Assembly: GCA_030830595.1 (NCBI GenBank)
Contig: JAURMS010000320.1
Coordinates: forward strand, 1-10,725
Length of the DNA stretch: 10,725 nucleotides
Direction: 5' to 3'
DNA from: Gammaproteobacteria bacterium
GTDB taxonomy: Bacteria > Pseudomonadota > Gammaproteobacteria > Steroidobacterales > Steroidobacteraceae
Positions 1-6,668 of the stretch are shown here, piece by piece (the stretch's first letter is position 1; the number at the start of each line of letters is the position of its first letter). The position numbers were made by a program, and so were the translations under genes. The notes under the pieces are model-generated. The model had not been told where the DNA came from and did not search any database. It worked only from the letters and a program-made list of their open reading frames with translations.

Positions 1-2090
1 ACGCAGGCCGACCGGTCCATGCGGCCGTGGACCTGATCGCGCGTCTCAGGCAGCTGGCGCGTGGCGAGCCGCCGGAGCCCACGGTCGAGCTGGAAGCCTT
101 GACCAGTCTGCCCGACGCCGCTCCCCCAGTTCAGGTCGATGGAGAGGCCACGCTGCTGATCAAGGAGCCGTTGACCACGGAACCGTTGACCACGGAGCCG
201 TCGATCGAGGAGGCATCCGTCGAGCCGGCTCCCACGGCACCGGTGTCCCTGCCGGGTCGCGAGGTGCAGCCCGAGCGTTCGGATGTGGCGCGGGTGGACG
301 CCGAATTGCTCGACACGCTCTTGAACCACGCCGGCGAGGTCAGCATCCATCGGTCTCGTCTCGAACAGCAGCTGTCCTCGATCGACTTCAACCTGGCTGA
401 GCTGGCCCGGGTCGTGCAGCGCCTGAAGGACCAGCTGCGCAACCTCGAGATCGAGACGGAAGCGCAGATCCTGCATCGACATGTCGATACGCTGCCCCAG
501 CGCGGTGATTTCGATCCCCTGGAGCTGGACCGCTATTCGACCATCCAGCAGTACTCTCGCTCGCTGGCCGAGACCGCCTCGGACGTGGCCAGCCTGCAGG
601 GATTGCTCGGCCACCTGACCCGCGAGACCCAGGACCTGCTGACCCAGCAGGGACGCGTGGTCTCGGATCTCCAGGAGGGCCTCATGCGTACCCGCATGGT
701 GCCCTTCAACAAGCACGCGCAGCGCCTCACGCGGATCGTCCGGCAGGTCGCCGCCGAAGAGGGGCGCAGGGTCGAACTGGTGATCGAGGGCGGCTCGGGT
801 GAGGTGGATCGCCAGGTACTCGACCGCATGCTGGGGCCGCTCGAGCACCTGCTGCGCAACGCGGTCGTCCACGGCATCGAACCGCCCGCGGCCCGGGCTG
901 CGGCCGGTAAGCCGGAGACTGGCAAGGTGGAACTGCTGCTGGCCCGCGAGGGCTCGGAGGTCGTGATCACCGTCACCGACGATGGCGCCGGGATCAACCT
1001 GCCCGCGGTGAGGGCCAAGGCGGTCAGCCTGGGCATCCTCGAGGAAGGGCGTTCGATCACCGACGAGCAAGCCCGGCAGCTGATCCTGGAGCCGGGTTTT
1101 TCCACGGCTGGCCGCCTCACCCAGGCAGCTGGCCGCGGGGTTGGCCTGGACGTCGTGGCCAGCGAGGTGAAGAAACTCGGCGGTGCCCTGTTCATCGACT
1201 CGCGCCCGGGGGGCGGGACCCGCTTCGTGGTTCGCCTGCCGTTTACCCTGGCCATTACCCAGGCGCTGGTGGTCAGGTCCGGGGAAGAATTGTTCGCGCT
1301 GCCGTTGCCCGCCATCGAGGGCGTGGTGCGGGTGCCTGCCGCTGAGGTCGCGCGCCAGCTGGCGGGGGAGGCGGCGCCCTTCGAGTATGCCGGCCAGAGC
1401 TATCGCTTCCAGCACCTCTCGGCCTTCGTGGGCAACGAGCCCCAGCCTGCGCCTGATCGTGAACCGGCCGTGCCGGTGATCCTGGTGCGGGCGGGAGAGC
1501 ACTCCACCGGCATCGTGTCTGACGAGTTGTTCGGCAGCAGGGAAATCGTGGTCAAGACCGTCGGCCCCCAGATTTCCGGGATACGCGGCATCTCGGGTGC
1601 CACGATCCTCGGGGATGGCAGGATCTGCATCATCCTCGACGTGGGTGCGCTGGTCCGTTCGGACTGGCGCCTGCGTGGTCCGCTGCGCCCGGCGGCGCCG
1701 CGCGTGGACACCCGGCCGCTGGCGCTGGTGGTCGACGACTCGATCACCGTCCGGCGGGTCACCCAGCGCCTGCTGGAGCGTAACGGCCTGCGCGTGGTGA
1801 CCGCCAAGGATGGCCTCGATGCCATGGCGGTGCTGCAGGACAAGCGGCCGGACGTGATCCTGCTGGATATCGAGATGCCCCGCATGGATGGCTATGAAGT
1901 GGCAGCCCACGTGCGTGGCGATCCCGCCCTGCGGGATATCCCCATCGTCATGATCACTTCACGGGTCGGAGACAAGCATCGCGCCAGGGCCATCGAACTG
2001 GGCGTCAGTGACTACCTGGGTAAGCCCTACCAGGAAAGCCAGCTGCTGCGCGTGCTGGAGCCGCTGGTGGGCAGGGGAGTCGAGCCTTGA
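1..2090 (+). CDS. chpA: ChpA/PilL-type hybrid chemotaxis histidine kinase, C-terminal part (5' end outside window)
   Basis: CheA-like kinase of the type IV pilus (Pil-Chp) chemosensory system; it phosphorylates response regulators PilG/PilH-like to control twitching and cAMP. The frame is open to the left edge, so the GTG at 27 is probably internal and the usual N-terminal Hpt domains lie outside. Counting residues from that GTG: acidic/proline-rich linker about 1-85; helical dimerisation region about 90-225; HATPase with N box HLLRNAVVHGIE (274-285), G1 DDGAGI (318-323), F box ILEPGFSTA (353-361), G2 GRGVGLDVV (369-377) and GGGTRF (395-400); CheW-like domain about 405-545; receiver domain about 565-682 with acidic pocket D570/D571, phospho-acceptor D614 (ILLDIEMP), T644 and K666. 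All catalytic motifs needed for ATP binding and phosphotransfer to the receiver are intact. The stop overlaps the chpC start. Assignment to ChpA rather than another hybrid CheA rests on the domain order, the MRTRMVPF segment and the neighbours. Confidence 0.93.
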   Translation, partial: AGRPVHAAVDLIARLRQLARGEPPEPTVELEALTSLPDAAPPVQVDGEATLLIKEPLTTEPLTTEPSIEEASVEPAPTAPVSLPGREVQPERSDVARVDAELLDTLLNHAGEVSIHRSRLEQQLSSIDFNLAELARVVQRLKDQLRNLEIETEAQILHRHVDTLPQRGDFDPLELDRYSTIQQYSRSLAETASDVASLQGLLGHLTRETQDLLTQQGRVVSDLQEGLMRTRMVPFNKHAQRLTRIVRQVAAEEGRRVELVIEGGSGEVDRQVLDRMLGPLEHLLRNAVVHGIEPPAARAAAGKPETGKVELLLAREGSEVVITVTDDGAGINLPAVRAKAVSLGILEEGRSITDEQARQLILEPGFSTAGRLTQAAGRGVGLDVVASEVKKLGGALFIDSRPGGGTRFVVRLPFTLAITQALVVRSGEELFALPLPAIEGVVRVPAAEVARQLAGEAAPFEYAGQSYRFQHLSAFVGNEPQPAPDREPAVPVILVRAGEHSTGIVSDELFGSREIVVKTVGPQISGIRGISGATILGDGRICIILDVGALVRSDWRLRGPLRPAAPRVDTRPLALVVDDSITVRRVTQRLLERNGLRVVTAKDGLDAMAVLQDKRPDVILLDIEMPRMDGYEVAAHVRGDPALRDIPIVMITSRVGDKHRARAIELGVSDYLGKPYQESQLLRVLEPLVGRGVEP
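165..194 (+). repeat. 15-bp tandem repeat, two copies, in the chpA linker
   Basis: Two adjacent 15-bp units (165-179 and 180-194) differ at one base and encode EPLTT-EPLTT; a decayed third unit (195-209) encodes EPSIE. The unit length is a multiple of three, so copy-number change would keep frame. It lies in the low-complexity linker upstream of the dimerisation region. Confidence 0.7.
2073..2079 (+). promoter_or_regulatory. Ribosome binding site deciding the TTG start of chpC
   Basis: AGGGGAG sits at the end of chpA, 7 nt before the TTG at 2087. There is no ATG in frame nearby, and the GTG at 2091 is in another frame that gives only a 76-residue shadow reading. The site supports TTG initiation. 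Confidence 0.65.
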
Positions 2091-2554
2091 GTGCGGGAGA
2101 ACTCTACGCCCTGCTGGTGCCCCTGGCAGATGAGCGTTTGCTGGTGCCGCGGGCCTGTGTCGCCGAGGTCGCCGCGCTGCCTGCGCTGCAGCCCATGCCG
2201 GGTGCGCCGGCCTGGTACCTGGGCATCATGGCCTGGAACGGGCGCAGCATCCCCGTGGTGTCTTTCGAGGGCGCCTGTGGCCAGCCGCTGCCCGGAGGGG
2301 GTGGTCGCAGCCGTGTGGTGATCTTTTCCTGCCTGGGACGCAAGCTTCCGGTCGGCTATTTCGGTGTGGTCACCCAGGGCTTCCCGCAGTTGCTCAGGAT
2401 CAGCCCCAACGTGATCACGGCTGATGACACCCGGGTTTTCGGCGAGCGCTCGCCGGTGCTGTGCCAGGTCAAGATGGTCAATGAGCTGCCGCTGGTGCCG
2501 GACCTCGAGCGGCTCGAGGACATGATCGCCGACGAGACCACCGTCACCGCCTGA
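2087..2554 (+). CDS. chpC: CheW-like type IV pilus chemotaxis adaptor, ChpC type
   Basis: A 155-residue single-domain CheW-like protein. In the Pil-Chp system such proteins couple membrane receptors to the ChpA kinase in the cytoplasm; ChpC is the second adaptor beside PilI. The sequence shows the expected CheW-fold pattern: an N-terminal strand (YALLVPLADERLLVP), the segment PAWYLGIMAWNGRSIPVVSFE corresponding to the conserved 'G-hhxhRGxhhPVhdh' region, and a C-terminal VKMVNELPLVPDLERLED. The start is TTG, with its bases 2-3 plus the next A forming the chpA stop (TTGA overlap), so translation is probably coupled. No CheB-like chpB lies between chpA and this gene, unlike in P. aeruginosa. 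It faces the next gene, which is on the other strand 8 bp away. ChpC versus another CheW paralog is decided mainly by position. Confidence 0.82.
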   Translation: MSAGELYALLVPLADERLLVPRACVAEVAALPALQPMPGAPAWYLGIMAWNGRSIPVVSFEGACGQPLPGGGGRSRVVIFSCLGRKLPVGYFGVVTQGFPQLLRISPNVITADDTRVFGERSPVLCQVKMVNELPLVPDLERLEDMIADETTVTA

Positions 2555-2555
2555 C

Positions 2556-2578
2556 GCTGCCCTCAGCGCAGGGTCAGC
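2556..2578. terminator. Possible bidirectional hairpin between convergent genes
   Basis: GCTGCCCT (2556-2563) can pair with AGGG-T-CAGC (2570-2578): eight base pairs with one bulged T and a six-base loop. It straddles the stop of the minus-strand gene and lies just after the chpC stop. Neither side is followed by a T-run, so a classical intrinsic terminator is not shown; it may only protect mRNA 3' ends. Confidence 0.3.
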
Positions 2579-3960
2579 CAACCGGCGATGCGGTCCCAGG
2601 CCGAGCGGGGCAGGCGATACAGTGTCTCGGGTGGCGAGTTCAGCACCTCCATGTCCTCGAGCAGGTCAATGGGCATGAACCACTCGAGCTGTCCCAGCGA
2701 GGTGGCGTCCATCACCAGGGATGGCGTGGAGCCTTCGAGGCCCTGCAGCTGCCTGAGCGTATAGCCCGGCCTGGACGCGCTCTGTTCCAGCAGCTGGTCA
2801 TGGCTATTGCAGAGCCTGGCTGCTTCCACGCGGACCACGCTGCTCAGGCACTCTGCCGAATTTTCCGCCGGCGGGGCGAGAAACAGCAGCAGGTCTCCCC
2901 GGGTCGGCGTCGGCCCGCTGGGGTGGGGAATGACGATCTGTTTGCGGAGAGGGCTCTGCAGTGTAGGCAGCTGCGTCCTGTCTCGCCCGGGCGCTGCCTC
3001 TGGCACCAGTCGTTCGTGCACGTCGCGAGGCAGGGGCAGGATCCAGGCGGCCCGTCCATCCCCCAGCTCCTTCGCCAGCTCGGGCAGCGCGTGATGGTAC
3101 TCGACGCGGCCATGGACGTCGGTGCCGATCCGTTCGAAACCAAGGCTCCTGAGGAGCAACTGGCTGATGGCATCGTGGGGCGGCAGCAGCGCGGCCAGCG
3201 GCTTGCCAAGCCTTCGGGCCGTGGCCAGTGCGTGGGCCACGATGGGCTCCACAACCTGCGCGCCCCGGGTGGGCTCCGCGACGGCCAGGGCGACCAGGCG
3301 TATGCGGCCTTCCACGGGTTTTTCGTCGATGAGCGCCACGGCGGCCAGTTGCTCCTGCAGGCTGGCCCCCAGCACCCGCACCTGGGGTGACGCCAGTCGC
3401 TCGCGCAGGTAGGGATCGAAGGGGCCGCATTCCTCGGCCAGCAGTGCGCCGCTGCCCTGATGGTCGAGTAGGGACACCGGATCGAGGGCCCGCAGGATCA
3501 CTGGCAGCTCCCCCCCGGCCAGGGATTCGAGCCAGGCCAGCGCGTCCGCCGGCGTCAGGACCCGGCCCGCCAGTCCCAAGTCGTCTGCCAATGCGTGGAC
3601 ACGCCCGTCCAGGGCCACCAGCAGGTCCGAGTGCCCGGAGACGAGCCCTCCCAGCAGGCGCAGGTCGCCGCAACTGGTCTCGCTGCCGTGCATGCCGATC
3701 CGCCTGGCCGCTGCCTGCACCGACTCCGGCACCGGCAAGTCCTGGATTTTCTCCAGTGGCTCGTAGCGGGCGAGATCGAAGCCGCGGCGCTGGACGTCGG
3801 CGTCCTCCGCCACCTCGCGCCAGGCCGATTTCTCCACGGTGAGCGCCATGCCGAGATCGAAGCAACGTCGCGCGACTGTAGCCATCATCTCTGCCACCGG
3901 CTCACAGCCGGGGCCCGCAAACAGGTAGGGATCGACCAACAGCCGGGTGCCGGTACTCAT
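2563..3960 (-). CDS. Three-domain protein: PIN-like nuclease fold, GNAT acetyltransferase fold and PUA/EVE/ASCH-like C-terminus
   Basis: A 465-residue soluble protein with no signal peptide or membrane segment. Residues about 6-145 look like a PIN nuclease domain: LLVDPYLF with D10, AWREV with E49, D99, then SDLLVALD with D118 followed by VLTPADAL; these match the usual acidic tetrad and strand order. Residues about 153-290 look like a GNAT fold: strands around VRVLGAS and RLVALAVAEP, the acetyl-CoA loop region TRGAQVV (231-237), helix to RRLGKP, then LLLRSLGFERIG. The loop lacks the usual RGxGxG pattern, so catalysis is uncertain. Residues about 350-460 begin with RGDLLLFLAP and end LPRSAWDRI, resembling the PUA-like (EVE/ASCH) superfamily. 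The ATG overlaps the rsmE stop (ATGA), and GGAG lies 7 nt upstream, so it is the last gene of the bioA-rsmE unit. The domains suggest RNA as the substrate, but that is inference; the true function is unknown. Domain calls are by eye: PIN and GNAT moderately sure, PUA-like tentative. Confidence 0.7.
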   Translation of the reverse strand: MSTGTRLLVDPYLFAGPGCEPVAEMMATVARRCFDLGMALTVEKSAWREVAEDADVQRRGFDLARYEPLEKIQDLPVPESVQAAARRIGMHGSETSCGDLRLLGGLVSGHSDLLVALDGRVHALADDLGLAGRVLTPADALAWLESLAGGELPVILRALDPVSLLDHQGSGALLAEECGPFDPYLRERLASPQVRVLGASLQEQLAAVALIDEKPVEGRIRLVALAVAEPTRGAQVVEPIVAHALATARRLGKPLAALLPPHDAISQLLLRSLGFERIGTDVHGRVEYHHALPELAKELGDGRAAWILPLPRDVHERLVPEAAPGRDRTQLPTLQSPLRKQIVIPHPSGPTPTRGDLLLFLAPPAENSAECLSSVVRVEAARLCNSHDQLLEQSASRPGYTLRQLQGLEGSTPSLVMDATSLGQLEWFMPIDLLEDMEVLNSPPETLYRLPRSAWDRIAGWLTLR

Positions 3961-4691
3961 TGCAAGTCTCCGCAGCGAGACTGGACCACGGTCAGTGCTG
4001 CCAGGGCCGCAGTTTCGGTGCGCAGGATCCGGGGTCCGAGCGAGCGCGCCTCGAAGCCGGCTGCATCGGCCAGTCGCGACTCCTCCGGCGCCAGCCCGCC
4101 CTCGGGGCCAATCAGCAAGGCAAGCCGGCCGCAGGCCGGATCGATCGAGGCCAGTGAACGGCTGGCCGCAGGCTCCAGACGCAGCCGCGTCGGCTCGGCC
4201 TCAAGTGCGGTGAGGGCATCCGGCAGCGGCCGCGGCGCGTCGATCAGCGGCGGCCTGGCGCGGCCGCTCTGCTCGCAGGCCGCCACCGCCACAGCCTGCC
4301 AGTGCGCGAGTTTGCGTTCGGCCTGCCGGGCATCGAGGCGCACCACGCTGCGGCCGGCCAGCACGGGCATGACCCGTGCTGCGCCCAGCTCGGTGGCTTT
4401 CTGGATGATCGTATCCATACGGTCGCTGCGTGCCACTCCCTGCACGAGGGTCAGGACGATCGGGCATTCTGGCAGTCCGGGCCTGGGATTGGCCAGCGTG
4501 ACCTGCAGCCGATCGCCCTCTCGTTCCTCCACCGTGCAGGGATAATCCCAGCCGTCGCCATTGAACAGGACCAGCGGGTCGCCGCGTCGCAGCCGGAGCA
4601 CCCGCAGGACGTGCCGAGCAGGCGGGCCGGCGATGACGGTGAGTGCCATGTCCGCCAGCGGTTGGTCGACGTACACCCGGCTCAGGCGCAC
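3957..4691 (-). CDS. rsmE: 16S rRNA (uracil(1498)-N(3))-methyltransferase
   Basis: SPOUT-class methyltransferase that makes m3U1498 in 16S rRNA, acting on the assembled small subunit in the cytoplasm with S-adenosylmethionine. Its 244 residues match the family length. The N-terminus RLSRVYV followed by a PUA-like region (about 1-70) is typical, and the trefoil-knot motifs are intact: GPEGG (195-199) and LGPRILRTETA (218-228), plus the family segment ACEQSGRARPP (138-148). The start is GTG at 4691, supported by GGAG 5 nt upstream (4697-4700) and by the N-terminal match; it overlaps the end of bioA by 10 nt. The stop overlaps the start of the next gene by 4 nt. Presence beside bioA and the chp genes matches P. 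aeruginosa synteny. Confidence 0.96.
   Translation of the reverse strand: MRLSRVYVDQPLADMALTVIAGPPARHVLRVLRLRRGDPLVLFNGDGWDYPCTVEEREGDRLQVTLANPRPGLPECPIVLTLVQGVARSDRMDTIIQKATELGAARVMPVLAGRSVVRLDARQAERKLAHWQAVAVAACEQSGRARPPLIDAPRPLPDALTALEAEPTRLRLEPAASRSLASIDPACGRLALLIGPEGGLAPEESRLADAAGFEARSLGPRILRTETAALAALTVVQSRCGDLQ
3968..3971 (-). promoter_or_regulatory. Ribosome binding site of the PIN-GNAT gene
   Basis: On the minus strand GGAG lies 7 nt before the ATG at 3960, inside the end of rsmE. It fixes the start that overlaps the rsmE stop. Confidence 0.5.
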
Positions 4692-6037
4692 GCCAGCTCC
4701 AGCGACTCGGCCGTCACCACCCCCAGCAGGTCCACCTCCTCGTCGGTCAGCACGTAAGGGGGCATCCAGTAGAGCACGTTGCCCAGGGGCCGCAGCAGCA
4801 CCTCCCGCGACAGCGCATGGCGGTAGGCCCGCAGTCCCCTGCGTTCGCGCCAGTCGAAGGGTTGCCGGCCAAGTCGGTCGCGGACCATTTCGATGGCAAG
4901 GATCATGCCGGTCTGCCGCACCTCGCCGACGCCCGGGTGATCTGCCAGCGGAGCCGCGGCGCGGGCCATACGGGCCGCCAGGGTCCGGTTGCGTTCGAGG
5001 ACCTGTCCCGAGGCGAACAGGTCGAGGGTGGCGAGCGCAGCCGTGCAGGCGAGCGGATTACCGGTGAAGCTGTGCGAGTGCAGGAAGGCCGAGAGCTTGG
5101 TGTAGTCGTCGTAGAAGGCGTCAAAGACGTCCTCGGTGGTAACCACCACCGATAGGGGCAGGTATCCTGAGGTCAGGCCCTTGGACAGGCAGATGAAGTC
5201 GGGACGGATCGAGGCCTGCTCGCAGGCGAACAGGGTGCCGGTCCGGCCAAAGCCCACGGCGATTTCATCAGCGATAAGGTGCACGCCGTGACGGTCACAG
5301 GCCTCGCGCAGCATGGACAGCCAGACGGGGTGATACATCCGCATGCCGCCCGCGCACTGCACCAGCGGCTCGACGATCACCGCCGCCACCTCGTGGGCGT
5401 GCCGCTCCAGGGTGGCCTCCATGTGGGCGAACATGCGCCGGGAATGGCTTTCCCAGTCCTCGCCGGCCTCACGGGCGTAGCAGTCGGGTGAGGGCACGGT
5501 GATGACGTCCAGCAGCAGGGGCTGGTAGACCTGCTTGTACAGCGCCACGTCCCCGACCGAGAGCGCCCCGAGCGTCTCGCCGTGATAACTGTTGGACAGG
5601 GTCACGAAGCGACGCTTGGCCGGCTGGCCGCGGTTGAGCCAGTAGTGGTAGCTCATCTTGACCGCGACCTCGACCCCGGCTGAGCCGTTGTCGGCATAGA
5701 AGCAGCGCGTCAGTCCCTCGGGCAGCAGCTTGACCAGTCGTTCCGACAGCTCCAGCACCGGCTCATGGGTGAAGCCGGCGAGGATCACGTGTTCGAGGCG
5801 CCCGAGCTGCTGCCTCAGCGCCGCATTGATGGTGGGATTGCAGTGGCCGAACAGGTTGACCCACCAGGAGCTGATGGCATCGAGGTATCGCCTGCCGTCG
5901 AAGTCATACAGCCATGGCCCCTCGCCCCGGGCGATCGGTACCAGCGGCAGGGTCTCGTGGTCCTTCATCTGGGTGCAGGGGTGCCAGACCACCCGCAGGT
6001 CCCGCTCGGCAATCTGTTGGTTGTCGAGTCTTGTCAT
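4682..6037 (-). CDS. bioA: Adenosylmethionine-8-amino-7-oxononanoate aminotransferase (DAPA synthase)
   Basis: PLP-dependent class III aminotransferase that converts 7-keto-8-aminopelargonate to 7,8-diaminopelargonate, using S-adenosylmethionine as amino donor, in biotin synthesis. The 451 residues are slightly longer than the roughly 430 of E. coli. Visible family marks: WHPCTQMKDH (18-27), the SSWWVNLFGH segment (56-65), NGSAGVEVA (117-125), SNSYHGET (148-155), DEIAVGFGRTG (257-267) with the PLP-ring aspartate D257, PLP-binding K286 in LSKGLTSGY, and HSFTGNPLAC (322-331). All look intact. It is the first gene of the minus-strand unit bioA-rsmE-PIN/GNAT and is divergent from ampD across 55 bp. 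No other bio gene is present, and no recognisable BirA-type operator is seen upstream. The ATG at 6037 has no evident Shine-Dalgarno sequence; a later start would cut into the conserved N-terminus. Confidence 0.97.
   Translation of the reverse strand: MTRLDNQQIAERDLRVVWHPCTQMKDHETLPLVPIARGEGPWLYDFDGRRYLDAISSWWVNLFGHCNPTINAALRQQLGRLEHVILAGFTHEPVLELSERLVKLLPEGLTRCFYADNGSAGVEVAVKMSYHYWLNRGQPAKRRFVTLSNSYHGETLGALSVGDVALYKQVYQPLLLDVITVPSPDCYAREAGEDWESHSRRMFAHMEATLERHAHEVAAVIVEPLVQCAGGMRMYHPVWLSMLREACDRHGVHLIADEIAVGFGRTGTLFACEQASIRPDFICLSKGLTSGYLPLSVVVTTEDVFDAFYDDYTKLSAFLHSHSFTGNPLACTAALATLDLFASGQVLERNRTLAARMARAAAPLADHPGVGEVRQTGMILAIEMVRDRLGRQPFDWRERRGLRAYRHALSREVLLRPLGNVLYWMPPYVLTDEEVDLLGVVTAESLELACA
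4697..4700 (-). promoter_or_regulatory. Ribosome binding site deciding the GTG start of rsmE
   Basis: GGAG on the minus strand lies 5 nt before GTG at 4691, within the bioA coding end. It supports translation starting inside bioA. Confidence 0.5.
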
Positions 6038-6092
6038 GGGCCGATTCTAGGGACTTTCGACCGGCGCCGCAGGAAGGGCTACTCTTGGCGGC
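6038..6092. promoter_or_regulatory. Divergent intergenic region between bioA and ampD
   Basis: This 55-bp gap must hold or adjoin the start sites for both divergent units. It contains an 8-bp palindrome CGGCGCCG (6062-6069) of unknown meaning. AGGAAGGG (6071-6078) is the best Shine-Dalgarno-like sequence before ampD but lies 14 nt from the ATG, further than usual. I see no good -35/-10 pair for ampD, so its promoter may lie within bioA. Confidence 0.5.
6044..6049 (-). promoter_or_regulatory. Possible -10 element for bioA
   Basis: On the minus strand this reads TAGAAT, five of six matches to TATAAT, ending 6 nt before the bioA ATG. Transcription would begin at or next to the ATG. No convincing -35 lies 16-18 bp upstream, so support is weak. 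Confidence 0.25.
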
Positions 6093-6668
6093 ATGGATTT
6101 CAGGGTCGATCCGTTGACTGGCCTCGTCGCGCCTGCGCGGCAGCTGTCCTCCCCCAACCAGGACGAGCGCCCGGCGGGGACGGGCATCGACCTGGTCGTC
6201 ATCCACGGCATCAGCCTGCCGCCTGGCGAATTCGGGGGTCCTTACGTCGAGCAACTCTTCACCAACTGCCTGCCCCGGGAAGTTCATCCCTATTTCGAGG
6301 TTATTGCCGACCTCCGGGTCTCGGCCCACCTGCTGATTCGCCGCGATGGCGAGGTGGTGCAGTTCGTGCCGCTGCACCGGCGCGCCTGGCATGCCGGGGC
6401 ATCCTGCTGGGAAGGGCGCGAGCGATGCAACGACTACTCCATCGGCATCGAGCTCGAGGGCGCTGATGAGGTTGGATACGAGGAGGCGCAGTACGAGTCA
6501 CTGACCGGCCTGCTGGGCTGCCTGCAGGCGGCCTATCCGGCGCTGTTGCCCGCCCGGGTGGTCGGGCACTCCGATGTTGCGCCCGGCCGCAAGACCGACC
6601 CCGGTCACGCCTTCGACTGGGGCCGAGTGCCTGGCGCGGGCGGTGGGCGGGCGCGTTGGGCGGGTTGA
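6093..6668 (+). CDS. ampD: 1,6-anhydro-N-acetylmuramyl-L-alanine amidase
   Basis: Cytoplasmic zinc amidase that cuts the stem peptide from anhydro-muropeptides during peptidoglycan recycling; in many gammaproteobacteria its loss derepresses AmpC beta-lactamase. The 191 residues compare with 183 in E. coli. Aligned with E. coli AmpD, the zinc ligands are H38 (VVIHGIS), H159 (GHSDVAPGRKTDPG) and D169, with catalytic E120 (SIGIELEG) and K167. The segment PPGEFGGPYV (43-52) and AWHAGASCWEGR (98-109) are typical of the family. There is no signal peptide, consistent with AmpD rather than the exported AmiD/AmpDh enzymes. The last 15 or so residues are a Gly/Arg-rich tail beyond the conserved end. 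The stop TGA overlaps the ATG of btuF by one base (TGATG). It starts 55 bp from bioA on the other strand. Confidence 0.96.
   Translation: MDFRVDPLTGLVAPARQLSSPNQDERPAGTGIDLVVIHGISLPPGEFGGPYVEQLFTNCLPREVHPYFEVIADLRVSAHLLIRRDGEVVQFVPLHRRAWHAGASCWEGRERCNDYSIGIELEGADEVGYEEAQYESLTGLLGCLQAAYPALLPARVVGHSDVAPGRKTDPGHAFDWGRVPGAGGGRARWAG

Noticed and set aside
1265..1272. Chi-like GCTGGTGG octamers here and elsewhere in the kinase gene
   Set aside because: The octamer arises easily from Leu-Val codons in GC-rich coding DNA and no orientation bias can be shown from one window.
533..1315. A 260-residue minus-strand frame opposite chpA
   Set aside because: It lies opposite the intact kinase motifs of chpA; its Ser/Arg/Thr-rich translation is typical of an antisense shadow.
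2027..2581. A 184-residue minus-strand frame opposite chpC
   Set aside because: It is antisense to the whole of chpC and has no recognisable domain or ribosome site.
2563..3960. Reading the PIN-GNAT gene as half of a toxin-antitoxin pair
   Set aside because: The protein is far longer than VapC or GNAT toxins and there is no small partner gene on either side; it is coupled to rsmE instead.
3595..4545. A 316-residue open frame on the plus strand across the PIN-GNAT gene and rsmE
   Set aside because: It is antisense to two genes with clear family motifs, its translation has low complexity rich in Ser, Arg and Ala without domain features, and such frames are common in GC-rich DNA.
6656..6667. 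Upstream TTG start for btuF
   Set aside because: The ATG at 6668 gives a normal signal peptide and the TGATG junction with ampD; the TTG would only add four residues.
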